Under the pieces are notes generated by a model. That model was not told where the DNA came from, searched no databases, and saw only the letters and a program-made list of their open reading frames with translations. A stretch of 64,000 nt of DNA. It comes from Acestrorhynchus altus (Eukaryota; Chordata; Actinopteri; Characiformes; Acestrorhynchidae). How positions within the stretch are numbered: the stretch's first letter is position 1; each line of letters starts with the position of its first letter. Location: contig CM067512.1 of assembly GCA_034509495.1 (NCBI GenBank), forward strand, positions 1,478,597 to 1,542,596. The letters are read 5' to 3'. This document shows, piece by piece, positions 1 through 12,225 of this stretch. The translations under genes were made by a program, and so were the position numbers.

Positions 1-240
1 ACACCATCTGCAGAACTGAGTGAGAACATTCAAGCTGCATGGGATGGATCATCACGGGAAACCATTAGGAACCTCTACACCTCCATGCAGAGACGTCTGG
101 CGTGTTGCGTTAAACCCGACGCTGTCCTGAGAGACACCACTTCTGTATGAGTAGATCAATAAATATTGATCAGATCAGACTACAGTTATCATCAGTTATG
201 GATCCTGATCACCTTCATCTTCCTTCTCAACAGAACTGCA
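1..240 (+). pseudogene. Tc1-like transposase C-terminal fragment (family B)
   Basis: The plus strand encodes the end of a Tc1-like transposase, with the residue run ELSENIQAAWDGSS, up to a stop at 148-150. The non-coding tail that follows (to about 240) is shared with the copies at 29.83-30.2 kb and, in inverted orientation, 60.37-60.64 kb. The element continues off the left edge of the window, so only the C-terminus is visible. Repetition within the window and the transposase-like C-terminus support the call. The exact family name is not determined. Confidence 0.7.
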
Positions 241-1395
241 ATCCCACACGTCCTTCTGGGATACTATTTCATGAAGCTACTGTAGATCTCCGGCTGCAGA
301 GTAGATGAAATCAGCATTCCAGGGATCTATAGCTTAGTTAAAAACACCAACATTTGTGTTTGGTGAGCTCAAGTCCAGACCAATCAGTCTGCGCAGACTC
401 CGGTGGAACCCAGACTGTTTTCGCAAGAGCACGGTCATTTGTCATGTGTGGCTGTGCTGTCTGTCACGAGCAAAACAAGGAGCCAGCGGTGTAAAATCTG
501 AAAACACTGCTCCGTACAGAACACATGATAATTGGTTCCTAATGTGGCTTCTGCTGACTTCAATGGTGGGTTAGCTTATAGCTCCTGTATATGTGGTCGG
601 AGAACCAGCCAACCCAAAAAATAAAGACAGAAGGGCTTGAGAATGTCATAGAACATGTCCCAAAGACAGATTTCAAAATGCTCATCTCCATATCTCAGTA
701 TATTTACAATGAAGATCAAATGTTCATTAACATATTTAAACAGGATTTAATATGTCAAAAGCAGTTCATTTGGGTTCTAACCTTCTCACAGAACTGTATT
801 TATGATTTTAAGTACATGATTTTAGGTCCAATAAACATGTGGGGCTGTATACTCTCAATTCTTGAAACCTCTTTTATGAAATGATGTGAAATTATTCAAA
901 CTTTTCTTCATAATTCCGTATGTGATATATATCGTTAATACCTCTAAACTGCGTGTTTCAGGCAGTCCTTTGAGCAGCTCCTTGAGGTTCTGACCACACA
1001 CTGCTGCTACTTGTGCACTAATGGTCCAGATCCTTTAAACAGCTGGGAAGGTCTCCAATTAGCCTAAAACACACACATGTCAGGGACCCTGTAACAGGCC
1101 CTGCCCTGTGTGCTCCTTCTCCTTCATTACACAAGTCTTTTTTTACTTACACACATAACTCGGGCCTTCTGCAGCTGACCTCTGACACCAACAGACTACT
1201 CTTAGACATGACCTCATCTGTGACACACCAAGAAAATAAAAATGCCGAGCTGGAATGACTGGTGGCTTTTGAGACTTTTCAGCCCAGCAGCCATTGACCT
1301 TTGCAAGCCTACAATACAGCTCTGACCGGCTTTTAATATAATCATGCTGTCAGTTAATAAGATACAGCACTTACACATGAAGACGTTCGCCGTTT

Positions 1396-1530
1396 AAACA
1401 CTAATGCACATTAGAACAGGAGATATTAGTCCATAAACACCTCAATAAACACTCCTATACACTAGAATAGGAGATATTAGTCCATAAACACCCCAATAAA
1501 CACTCCTATACACTAGAATAGGAGATATTC
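1396..1530. repeat. 51-bp minisatellite, about 2.5 copies
   Basis: Tandem copies of a 51-bp unit contain TACACTAGAATAGGAGATAT followed by TAGTCCATAAACACC. The same unit forms larger arrays at 14.36-14.75 kb and 43.33-44.01 kb. The first copy here is diverged (cacattagaacaggag). Confidence 0.9.
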
Positions 1531-1892
1531 TGTGTGGAAATGTCAGAACTTCTGCTCACTAGTATTTAATAGTGACTAATAATCCCAAAAAGAGCTGCAC
1601 AAATGAACTGCTTATGTGTCAGTTTTCCTCCACTGTGAGAGAACGTGCTTCTCCAGGATCCATTCTCATCGAGGTGGGTGGCCAAATGAATGTCATGAAA
1701 CCTTTCTAATCTCACATTAACCTGCTGGACTGAAAGTCCACTGTGAAGATAAAGCTTTCATATTACAGTGGACCACCTGCAGGAGACCCAGCCATCAGCA
1801 GAATACATTAAATCAGTGCCCACCTCAGCCAGCGCTTAAACGCTCCCACTTTCCACTTAAAACACCTTCTCCAACACGCTTTGCCCAGCTGG

Positions 1893-1897
<5 letters not shown>

Positions 1898-1971
<74 letters not shown>

Positions 1972-1990
1972 TCACACACACACACACATA
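1898..1990. repeat. (CA)n microsatellite
   Basis: About 46 near-perfect CA dinucleotides, with one interruption near the right end. The cysteine/valine-rich ORF on the minus strand here is a product of the repeat. Confidence 0.97.
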
Positions 1991-2051
1991 CAAAACATCT
2001 GTATCCAGCCTCACACCAGACCACTCTGACAGACACTAGACAGTTCAAGTT

Positions 2052-2118
2052 GTTCTAGCACAGCTGTTCTGGTTCTCCATTGGGATAGCTGTGGGCTCTT
2101 TGTAGTCCCATCTGCATC

Positions 2119-2169
<51 letters not shown>

Positions 2170-2194
2170 GATTGCTGTTAAGCTGTGCTAGAAC
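2052..2194. repeat. Inverted repeat flanking a (TG)n tract
   Basis: GTTCTAGCACAGCT at 2052-2065 is the perfect reverse complement of AGCTGTGCTAGAAC at 2181-2194. The interior carries a (TG)n tract (about 2122-2168). This could be a small hairpin or an old short inverted-repeat element. Confidence 0.7.
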
Positions 2195-2282
2195 ACCGAA
2201 GGCAGCCTGAAGCACATATTAGTTCTCCAGTAGAACATAAACCCTAAAACAATCACAAACTCTAAAATGCCAGTCATTACAT

Positions 2283-2612
2283 ACACTATATGTCCAAATA
2301 TTTGTGGACACCCCTACCAATGAGTGCATTTAACTACTCGAAGTTGTGCCCATTGCTGACACACATGTGCAAATGCATACACAGCTGTAGAGAAGTACTG
2401 CCAATAGAACAGGACTCTCTGGAGCAGATAAACAAACATGACTCTGTTGTCTCCATGTCCAATGCCAGGCATGGACTAGAGGGGTATAAAGCCCCTTGGC
2501 ATTGAGCTGTGGAGCAGTGGACATAATCAGATTTTCTGTAGCTATCAGAATATTGAGTGCATCAAAAACTCGCTCAGTGAGTCAGCAGGTGTCCCAATAC
2601 ATTTGTCCATAC
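2283..2612 (+). mobile_element. Short non-autonomous DNA transposon (MITE family 1), both ends present
   Basis: The left end reads ATGTCCAAATATTTGTGGAC and the right end GGTGTCCCAATACATTTGTC, which form imperfect terminal inverted repeats. The interior shares blocks with about a dozen other copies in the window: the 'gtgcaaatgcacac' segment, 'agtactgccaatagaa', and 'ggactagaggggtat'. This copy has lost part of its 3' interior. TA-flanked ends suggest a Tc1/mariner-mobilised element. Confidence 0.8.
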
Positions 2613-3129
2613 AGTTCATCAGTCCAGCTTACTCACCTCTACCCTAGAACCCTTTTTTCTAGACTGTATCCTTAATCATGAACGAGGATACACACACATT
2701 AAACGAGGAGAGGAGAGTGACACTGTTTACGTTCAGGGTGAATGTCTTTCAGTTAACCATTAAATAAGCTGATTAATTGTTACAGGGCAGGGTTGTGGAG
2801 GACTGAGAACGTCCCCAGTCTTTAGAAGTGTCCAGTTTTAATGGTGATGTCCTTCAGAATGTATTGAATTGCTGACTGATGAATAAAACATCTAATGTGA
2901 CTGGCAGTGAAGAATGCAGTAGGACGTGTGTATCCGTTTGGCCTCCTTTACAGGAGCCAAGCATTCCACACACAGAAGTCTCAACCTGTGATCCTCGAAC
3001 AAAAGAACATCTAGATCCAAAAAAGACTGTTAGTCGTGTGAGAACGTTAGCACACCCCATCAATATGCATACAATATATACAATAAACTGAAGAAATGCA
3101 TTTTATGTCATTAATATAAATGTAATTGT

Positions 3130-3562
3130 CATGTTGGCTGAAAAAATGTCAGTGAGATGTTTCTAGAACTGTCTATTGTCTCTGACATCGACTGGAAGGA
3201 CGACGTTCCCACTCCTCCATGCGGAATTCCTTCAGCTCTGTGATGTTTCAGCGTCAGTCTTTGTACAGACGCTCTTACATTCTCCTCAAACCCCCTCTGA
3301 TACAATAAAGATCTCATAGTGGTTTCTATGATGGAGAGATCTCCACACCCTGCTGCAGCAGAGCAGCTCCAAACCATCACACTTCCACCACCATCTTCAC
3401 AGTTGCTATGAGCTTCTTCTGCTCAAATGCTGTGTTTGGTTTGTGAACATGTCTTCTGTTGCTGTGTCCAAATAATTCAGCTTTGGATTCATCTGTCCAA
3501 AGCACATTGTTATAGAAGTCCTGCTCTTTGTCTAGATGTTCTCTGAGGAACCTGGGAGAGCT
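3130..3562 (-). pseudogene. Tc1-like transposase remnant (family A)
   Basis: Read on the minus strand, this contains the block ending in the His-Gly-Gly-Gly-Ser-Val-Met-Val-Trp region and the downstream stretch TMRSLLYQRGFEENVR typical of Tc1 transposases. It is broken by frameshifts and lacks the rest of the catalytic domain. The same family recurs at 7.15, 12.06, 15.28, 16.4, 26.93, 49.43, 54.7, 55.5, 59.95 and 61.03 kb. Confidence 0.85.
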
Positions 3563-3801
3563 CTTTGGAGCCTACTGTCAGAAGCCAAAGTGCATAGCAC
3601 ATTTCTTTCACTGGAAAATTCAAGAAGGGCAATCTCTTCAGCTAGGTAACAGCACAGTGCACTGAGAGGACATAGAGAGGACAACATCTGGTATGTCTTG
3701 GGCAGGCGTGGACAACAGAGGCAGTTCCAGTGGATTATGAGTGTTGCTACCCCAACATCCTGCAAACCCAGTGTGAACATACTGTAAGTGGCTCGTCTGA
3801 A

Positions 3802-3805
<4 letters not shown>

Positions 3806-3868
<63 letters not shown>
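3806..3868. repeat. (GT)n microsatellite
   Basis: About 31 perfect GT repeats. Confidence 0.97.
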
Positions 3869-3869
<1 letters not shown>

Positions 3870-4293
3870 AGCAGAGTGATTGAGTGACTGAGGGAGGAGT
3901 TTATGAGTGTTTGTTTCGTTAATCTTCACTTCCCTCCGTCACCTGATCTGGCCTCAGGTCTAATGCCATTCCCAGCTGCTGCCGAGTGAATGATGAATTC
4001 CAGTCAGGAGAAGGAGGCACAGTCGGGTGCGCAGATTAATCAGATGCTTTTAAGAACAAATACTAAACGCCTGAGCCGGTTCACCAGATCCGGCTGTTTG
4101 AACAGCAGTTAGTCTGAGCTGTCCATTAACGACATGTTGTGAAATCTAGAGCCTGTTGAGAGAACGCCTGTGATCCATACGACATGGGAAAACCAAAACA
4201 AACTAGAGGAGTTAAAAAAGTCCTACAACTTACATTAAAGAATGTGATTCGATTCCAGGGTTTCCAAAAAAGTTCATAATTTGATATTTATAT

Positions 4294-4785
4294 ATAGTAC
4301 CAGTCAAAAGTTTGGACACACCTACTGTCTTCAACCCTTAATGGAAAACCATATCAATAATGTTTCTGTCCAGTCCTCTATAAAACAAATAGAATCGTTT
4401 TGTGTATTTAAAAACTCTGACCAATAAACATTATTTCTGTAGTCGTAGGGATTTTGTCTATTTTTCATTATAAACTAAATATTTTGCTTCGTACAGTATA
4501 TTTTAATAGTATGGGATGTAAACACCATGTTGAGGCCTGTAAGCAGCCCACACTTCAGTTCCCAAACCTCTTAGAAACCTTCCCTGGACAGTTATTCCAA
4601 CAAAAGCAGAATGAACTTTAATGCCCTTGATTTCAGAATGAATGAGAAGGTGTCCTAATACTTTTGTCCATTAAGTGCATATAATTAGTCGATATGAATT
4701 TAATATCAGTATCAAAAGAAGCAGCCAATTTATGGCGTCTATAATACATTCGGTCAGTGTGTCCAAACTTTTGACTGGTACTGTA
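4294..4785. mobile_element. Tc1-like MITE with intact terminal inverted repeats and a nested insertion
   Basis: The left end AGTACCAGTCAAAAGTTTGG and the right end reading inward as the same sequence form terminal inverted repeats. The outer ACAGTACCAGTC is the classic fish Tc1 terminus. A fragment of MITE family 1 (about 4566-4680, ending in ctaatacttttgtccat) lies inside it. No transposase coding sequence is present. Confidence 0.85.
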
Positions 4786-5149
4786 AATATTTGTCTTAAT
4801 ATTCGAGATGCAAAATTGTTTTAATGGCATAAAATCAGCACAAAATGAGGCTGCTCTACCCTCCTCTCCAGCATGAGGTGCTGTTGTGCTGTCTGTTCTG
4901 TGAGGCAGCAGGTGTGTTATGAGATATGGCAGCTTTATTAGCTCCAGCTGAGAATCGTTAGTGTCTTTTTCCAAACTCTGAACTCAGTAAAATGGGTTTT
5001 AACATGTTTTCTCGCCTCATAATCCCCCAGAAAGAGCTGCTGGACCTGCTGTTATCAGCTGAAATTAGGTGAAACATGAACATGGAGGATGTCCTTGAAA
5101 ATATGGACATGTTTTTAGTGAGACATGGAGGCATAATATACAATCAAGG

Positions 5150-5553
5150 GGATTAAAAAGAGTTCATCCTGCTTTTGTTGGAGTAACTGTCTCTTCTGTC
5201 CAGAGAAGACCTACTAAATTATGGAGCATTGCTATGGGATCTGATTGCATTCAGTGACAGCACTGGAGGATCACCACTCCACCTCAATCCCAAACCCTTT
5301 CCAAATTACTGGATGGAGCTCCATCATTCCAGAGAACACGGTTTCAATGCTCCTCAAAGGCTTTTGACCCCTATAGCTCAGGCCTGGTATTAGGTTTTTC
5401 TGCTTGTGAGAGTCCTATTCTATTGGCAGCTCCTTTACAGGCACTAGACAAGCTGTACTTGTGGATTTGCACATCTTTGTCAGCAAGGGGTGCAGCTTAA
5501 AGTAGCTGAATGCATCCATTTGAGGGGTTGTCCACAAATATTTGGACATACAG
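5150..5553 (-). mobile_element. MITE family 1 copy, inverted
   Basis: It carries the family blocks 'catcctgcttttgttggagt', 'ggagctccatcattccagag' and the right-hand terminus TGTCCACAAATATTTGGACA. It lacks the opposite terminus, so it is truncated on the left. Confidence 0.8.
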
Positions 5554-7064
5554 TTATATCCTTTAAGAACTAACTCAGGTAATGAAGAGAGTGGTTGTTG
5601 CATCATCCCTCAGTGTTGTTGTTGAACCAGACTGGGCTGGACACTTGAAGAAGGTGGTCATTTTTCAACATTTAAGATTATTTTAAGGTGTAATTCACTG
5701 GGCTGAGGATTGCATAGATGACGCAACAGTAGCCACAAGTGCATGTTTACGGTTGCGAAGCCAGTATGCACAAACGCTAAAAATAGAAGAACTCTGACCA
5801 GCAGTCCTGATGTCCTGTAAAGCATCTCAAAACGTTCTCTCTGTCTTACTTACAGATTTAATGTGGAAAATTCATTTCTCTTTTGTGATACTTATAGGTG
5901 CTGGAGTCTGTTATTATTTAGAACCAGAGAGTCGCACTTTGCAGATCTTTATATCTTAGGATCAGAGTGACCTACAGATTTGATACACATATCATAACAC
6001 ACTACAAGTTCTACATTACTTGGATCTGAAAGTAACAAAATCTGTTCTAAAGCTTCAACAAAAAGGTTAATTCTGTTATAAAATCAAATTCATTGCTGTT
6101 CAAATGATCAAATCTGCATTCATCACTGGTATTAATGTGATACTTGGTCTCACATACAAACAAAACACATCTCCGTTCAGTGTGTAACCTGGCGTGTTTT
6201 ATGGTCCTTGTGGGATGATTGAATAAAGTGGTGACGTTTTATGGCGGCAATTCATGTTTTCACCGAATCTGACTGATACAAATTGTTTAATAGAGAGTTT
6301 TAAAGAATAAACAACAGGAATGCTATGGAATTCTGCCTGAAAACGGTTAGAGTTACTCTGCTTCAAGCAAGTTCTGCACCATTTAAGGTGGAACATCTAA
6401 TTCCAAGACCAAAGCTGGAGAAGAGCTGTTTTTGTTGGGGCAACCATGTTTGTGCAAATGTTCAAAACCACATTTTCATGTTGATTTAATGAATAACAAC
6501 GGAAACGCACTGGTTTCACTTCATCCAGTGCACTTTTTATTTCGTTTCTTTTATGGTTTGTGGCCTAATTAGCTCCTGCCGTCAGTGAACCTCCACTGGA
6601 GCTCATCAGATCAGCAGAGGGTTGGTTAAAAGTGGCTCTCTGTTGAGGAACAGCCAAAATGAATCCATACAGGAAACCCAAATGAAAGCCTGTGATTCAG
6701 GGTACCATTTACAATCTCATCAACATCATCGTCAACGTCACCATCAACCACTGATGATGGATTTGAAACAGGTCAAATCAGTTCATTGTACTTAAGGATT
6801 AAAGCCGAAGAGTCCTTAAACCGAGTAAAAAAACAGAATATCCTTTATTTCTGATTGCTATTTGAAAGCGTAGTCGTTGCACTTTGCATGTAAAAATGTC
6901 ATGATGAACGGACCAATAGAATTGCTCCAAATGTTTTCATTTTTGTTTGTTTCTTTTAGGTGAAGGACACACCATGAAAACCTTTAACTCATCAAATGAT
7001 TAGACCATGGCTAGAGAGGACTTTCTAGATAGAAGGCATCTTATTTAAACCTCAGACATACTCC

Positions 7065-7130
7065 TGCCTTGCACCCGATGACTCCATGTGGGCTCTGGAT
7101 TAACTGTGACCCTATTCAGGAAGAAGGAGA
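7065..7130 (+). repeat. Retroposon 3' tail fragment
   Basis: The segment 'gcacccgatgactccatgtg' followed by 'tgaccctattcaggaa' matches the 3' tail common to many fish LINE/SINE elements. A similar tail lies at 52.94-53.09 kb, where it ends in the usual ATGG repeats. Only the tail is visible. Confidence 0.5.
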
Positions 7131-7154
7131 TACTGAAGACCAACTCACTAACTT

Positions 7155-7380
7155 AGTTTGGTTTGCTCTTGATTGTTGAAGAGAGTGGAATCACTGATGC
7201 AGATCAGTCGGGGAAAAACATTTCGAAACAATCAGAAATCATCCGTTCCTCTGTCCGCAAAATCATCTACAAGTGGAGAACATTTATGCAACAGCGTCTC
7301 CAACAATCCTAAAATGTTCATCGCGGACCTTCAGGCAGCAGTTGTAAACAGCCACACACAGACCGTAGAAGCAACTGCTG
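7155..7380 (+). pseudogene. Tc1-like family A fragment (5' half)
   Basis: It shares 'tttggtttgctcttgattgt' and the helix-turn-helix region (QSEIIRSSVRKIIYKW in a shifted frame) with the longer copy at 26.93 kb. It continues into 'caatcctaaaatgttcat', also a family A block. It is frameshifted and non-functional. Confidence 0.75.
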
Positions 7381-7773
7381 ACATCAACACAAAATGCACC
7401 GTTTAGAAATCCCAACAGGACACATTTTTAACATCCGGAAAAGAGGACATGACGGGAGAACGAGACCTCCTCCTCAGTAGCTCCAATAACTTCAACTAAA
7501 TGGGTTTCTGATTTTCCAGCTTTGTTCCAATTACACTCAAAACTGCAGGTAAACAAGAGCGGCGGAGGCGTGAGAAAGAGAAACACTTTGTGTCTGATTG
7601 TGTTTTTATAGCCTGAACACATCATTAAGCAGAAGAGTGGCCCAATCTGTCAGCCGCTCGCTGGTAGAACGGGATCCTAATAAAACAGCTGCTCAATCAT
7701 GTCTGACTGATAGCTTCCTTAAATATCCAATTAAAATGCACAAACAAAACGGGCAGACAGGAAATGAGTGTAG

Positions 7774-7774
<1 letters not shown>

Positions 7775-7811
<37 letters not shown>
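7775..7811. repeat. (GA)n microsatellite
   Basis: About 17 GA dinucleotides. Confidence 0.95.
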
Positions 7812-7815
<4 letters not shown>

Positions 7816-8089
7816 TTCTAAATGTTGTTTCATAATAATAAGAAATATAAGGCACTCAGACTCAATGAGGAATGATAATTAGAGTCGGACAAAGAGTTTG
7901 GGCTCCCGGGTGATGCCACAGCCAACCGTAAGTCCAGGATTCCCCGACAGTCCTCTCTCTTTGTGTAGGTAGGCTGGTCCTCCTTCTCCCCCATTGACAG
8001 TTGACACCATCTGCACTCTCCTTCAAACATGCTGAGCTCCAGTAGTGTGGAGTAAACAAGTGTTCAAAAGTATCTGTTGATTCAATGTT

Positions 8090-8468
8090 TCTTCTGAAAT
8101 CAAGGGTATTTAAAAAAAAGCGTATCCTGCTTTTGTTGGAGTAACAAGCCCTGTTTTTTGGAACATTGCTGTGAGGATTTCATTGTATTCAGTGAAAAAA
8201 CCTTCACCACCCCACCTAAGCTCCCCAAATCATCCCAAAAGTACCGTACGGAGCTCCATCATTCCAGAGAACACAGTTCCACTGCTCCACAGCTCAGTGC
8301 TGGGGGGGGGGCTTTATACCACTTTAGCCCACACCTGGTCCAGAGAGTCCTATTCTATTGGCAGTACTTCTCTACAGGGACTAGACAAGCTGTCTGTGCA
8401 TTTGCACACCTGCGTCAGCAACTTAAAATAGCTGAATTCTGAATTAGAAGAGGTGTCCACAAGCATTG
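8090..8468 (-). mobile_element. MITE family 1 copy, inverted
   Basis: It contains 'cctgcttttgttggagtaac', 'ggagctccatcattccagag', 'gagagtcctattctattggc' and ends at 'gaggtgtccacaagcatt'. The left terminus is degraded. A run of nine Gs interrupts the interior. Confidence 0.8.
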
Positions 8469-9339
8469 TTTCGCTGATTTCAGCTCTATTCGCTTTAATG
8501 GTTCCTCAGTGAACTTCTGCACGAGCTGAACTCTGCACACTGTTCAAAAGGGCTCCAGATCACTTTTTAATTTTTCTTTGTAAGGCCTCATTCATCATTC
8601 CCTATCAGCCGGAAGAAAGGCCACGCTCCTCAGGCGAGCCATGTTGACACTGTGGGTTAACAGTGCACACATTTTAAGAGGCGTTCCCAAATTGCTGCTC
8701 GGACTCCAGGACCCTCCCTACTGCTATGAAAGAACGACTTGAGCTTTGAGAAGTGTTTGCACTGCTGTTACATAAATCTTACAATGCATACAGAAACACA
8801 CAACACCGCACTGGTCCAGGAGTATCAGTTTCAGCTGGAGACACATCCATATGGGGTTTCTGGACTGATAACACCAACTGACCCTCTTCTGTGCTCGAAA
8901 CCTATCACGATCGTTTATTTCAGGCCTGTCAAAGCTGTCAAAACCCACCCAAAGAAGCAAGATTATGTATTTTTACCTGAAAATAACTGACTGGCCACTC
9001 TCAACATGACTGGGGACTGTCCAGTCCTGTGGTAGAAATGAGGCTCATACATCTGCACACAGAACAATGCCATAGTATTCCCGGCAGGAGAGGGAATTAG
9101 TAGAATGCTGTCAGAAAGAAGAGGCACAACAAAGAAATTAGGCCACAGAGGGAATGAGAGCATTACGGCAACATGTACAGACAGATGTTGAAGCTGCAAC
9201 TGGCCTGTGACGAGCTCTCCAGGTGCTTTTGTCAGAAGCGCCTGCACAGCTTTTTCAGACACAGGTGCCCTGCAGAGAGGAACCGCTTTCAGAATCACGC
9301 CAGATGATGCCAAAGACAGTCGTTGTGAAGTCACCCCAA

Positions 9340-9985
9340 AAGACCACCTCAACATGGCTGTAACGCTTCACTGCTGCAGCAGGAACGGAGCGAAACACTT
9401 TGATCTAAAGAGGTTTGCTCAAATGCATAATGTTACAATGAGGTCTTCTTGCCTCCAGAAGAATCAACTGATCGAAATTGTACTGACTGTGATGGAGTCA
9501 CTCAGAATGGCAGACGGTCAAGTCACACTTTAATCTTGGTGGAGACGACCAACAAATCAGTGTGGAGGCACCGTGATCAACACGTCTGTTGTCGTGCATT
9601 GCATGTCCAGAAGGTCTGGTGTCAAGGTGTGGGTGCAGTTTTTGATGTCAGATCCCCTCTGATCTTAATTACAGACACTTTAACAGACCAACGTTACATT
9701 AATGAGGTTCTGCAACCAGTGGTTCTACCTTTTCTGAACACACACTCCGGTGCTCTATTCCAACAGGACGACGCTCATCCACACACTGCTGCCGTCTCAA
9801 GATCTCATCTTGAAGACACAGATACTACGCCGTGGTCTCATCTCCAGACCTGTCCCTGATTGAAAATGTGTGAGATGCTGTTGGATGCTCTACCAACACT
9901 CCACCCCAACCACACCATCTGCAGAACTGTAGCAGTGTTCTGAGCTTGAAGAAGCAACGATAAAGACACCATTATCTCTGATTGT
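9340..9985 (+). pseudogene. Tc1-like transposase remnant (family B)
   Basis: The plus strand encodes recognisable transposase stretches. A segment with YINEVLQPVVLPFL is followed by a Gln-Gln-Asp-Asp-Ala-His-Pro-His block, matching the second catalytic Asp region (QDNARPH in functional relatives). After that come a degraded 'Trp-Ser-...-Pro-Asp-Leu' block and 'HTICRT', the start of the C-terminal region seen at base 1. Stops and frameshifts break the frame, and the C-terminal AAWDGSS block is missing. Confidence 0.75.
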
Positions 9986-10844
9986 CAGCAGACCATTAAC
10001 GTGATTGTGAAGCTGTTATTTTGAGGAAAACCTCCTTTAAATTTAACGGGGCCCCTGGCGCATGAAGGTTTAACGCAGCTGCCTACTTCTGCTAGGTTCT
10101 AAACCCGACCCTGGTTGTTCGTTACATAAATGAACCTTCAGCAAGAGCTTGATTGAAGTCTCTTGACTCTGACACGGTCAGCCACAATACAGCATGCCAT
10201 AAATCACGGTGTGGACCCTGCCTGAGCCGACAGAAAGACAGCTGCTGCTCCTCCACCTGCGGCCTGAGAAATGGATCTGTGGTCTCCAGGGAAAGTGGCA
10301 GCGCCAGGCCAGGCACACCAACATCCCTGCAGAGAGAGAGAGAGTGTGTGTGTGTGTGTATGTGGGTGTGTGTGCACACGAAACCTATTTGTGCTTGGGC
10401 CCAAAGCCAGGCATTCTCCTCACACCCCGCGTGATTGAGTTACACACGCCGGGGTGTGTGACACACGGCCGTATATCAAATCGCAGCATGTGTGCGGCCG
10501 CATAATGCAATTTGCCCGCCGCTCTGTCGGCGCAGTCCTGCGACAGGTGTGCCCCGTTACTTTTTTCCCTCCACAAATATAATGTCCATATTTCAGCAGC
10601 GAGCGCCCGACCGCTGACAGAATGATGATGAGGCCGCTGAGCGACGCATTCCAGCAATCATAGCGGAACATCTCGAGGTATTTTCTGAGATATCTCGAAA
10701 ATCCGCATGAGAAATTACTGCAGCCTGCAAAGACACATCAACAACAAACAACTACACGGCAGGAGCCAAACTGAACCCTCAGGAGATATCTGCTACGCTG
10801 AGCTGCTCACACTCTCACAGCTTGTATAATCTCCACAGAAAAGC

Positions 10845-10975
10845 TCTGACCAATAGAACGGGACGTTCTGGAGTAGCTAAGACCCTCAGGGGTATAAAAC
10901 CTCTCGGCACTGGGTTTTCTGGAGTGATGATGTAGCTCCATTCAAAATTTTTGGGATGAGTTGGAGCTGGAGCCT
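10845..10975 (+). mobile_element. MITE family 1 internal fragment
   Basis: It retains 'ccaatagaacgggac', 'aggggtataaa' and the 'gatgtagctcca' blocks in family order, with both termini missing. Confidence 0.6.
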
Positions 10976-10984
10976 TAAGTGGTT

Positions 10985-11400
10985 GCTATGGGGTTGTTAG
11001 GTTGTCACAGTAAAATGACATGTGGTTGATGGGGTTTGGTTATGGTTGCACTGGGTGTAACTGTAAGGGTGTAAGGTGGATATAAAGCTATCCCAGGTGG
11101 TTGTTAGGTTGTTGCTGGGGGGGTTTGAAGCAATATAATATTGGGTTGGTGATGTTTTGTTGCTGAGGTATCCTATGTGGTCGCTAGGGTGTTGCTAAAT
11201 TCCTGACTTGGTAGGTGGTTTGCTAACTGTAATGGTTGGTAGGTGGTTCTAATGGCATCCTATATGCGTGCTAAGGTGTTGCTTACTGGTTGATATGGTA
11301 TCTGGATGTTGCTATGTGTTGCCAACTTGTTGGCATTGTTTGTTTGGTGGTTGCTAGTAGATTACAGTGGTGTCTGGGGTGGTTGCTATGGTATTTCTAA
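10985..11400 (+). repeat. Degenerate GTTGCTA-rich repeat tract
   Basis: Irregular recurrences of 'ggttgctatggggttgttag', 'ggttgctaggt' and 'ggtatcct' motifs run over 400 bases. The tract is G/T-rich on this strand. It looks like an old minisatellite rather than coding sequence. Confidence 0.7.
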
Positions 11401-12054
11401 CCAATACATTTTCTCTCAGGAGTCATGTCAGGCAGCTGCACTAGGTTTCTAGGGTTTTCGACATGGGCTGCGGTGTTCTAGAAGGTTCCAGTACAGTGCA
11501 CAATGTACACAGCGCAGAAATGCTAATACGCCTGTGCCACGACACTGTTTGCACAACGATAACTGGTTCCTTCTAGCCGTTATTCACTATTATCAGTGTC
11601 AGCATTTCAGGGTAATGCGTCTTTAAACAGTGATTTAGGCTCATCTGCTAAACCACAGGAATGATCCCACGTCTCCTAAACCACAGGAATGTCACTACAG
11701 TGCAGAACGAACGCAGCCATTTCCCCCCGCCGAACACACCGGCTTCGACCGGCTCAGCATCCTTTGGCTTTCTTTTCTCATTAGTGACTTCCTACCTCGC
11801 TCGCTCTCAGAATTACTCACTGAAGCCAACAACAAAAATATACAACCTTCTTACTGGAAAAACCCTCTTCTGCCACCAAGTCATTATTCATTTCCCTTTA
11901 AGGACAGGGAACACCGACCAAACAGTCACGGCAAACACCACCTTTCTAATGCTGCAGTTGTTTAGGAACGTCCAACACTGGCCAAACGACACCCAACAAC
12001 TTCAACTTCAAAATGTGTTTAATTTCACTGATCACTGAAAAAATAAACAACAAT

Positions 12055-12225
12055 TAGTTTGGTTTGCTCTTGATTGTTGATCTAAGAGCTCTCTGAGGTC
12101 TTCAGAAAGAAGGTTGTAGATGCAGATGAGTCTGGGAAGTGATTTAAAAAGTTCTCAGAACAGTTAACAGCAGGGCCTGGAGAGCTCTCCATCATATCGA
12201 CACAGAAAACAGAAAACTCCATCTC
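12055..12225 (+). pseudogene. Tc1-like family A fragment
   Basis: It begins with 'tttggtttgctcttgattgt', carries the 'cagaaagaaggttgtagatg' helix-turn-helix region, then jumps directly to 'ctctccatcatatcg' from the middle of the transposase. It is an internally deleted copy. Confidence 0.75.

Noticed and set aside
8963..9355. 130-codon ORF on the minus strand
   Set aside because: It lies opposite sequence leading into the plus-strand Tc1 family B remnant and shows no protein motif.
11661..12038. 125-codon ORF on the plus strand
   Set aside because: No recognisable domain or splice context; it runs into a Tc1 fragment and looks like a chance ORF.
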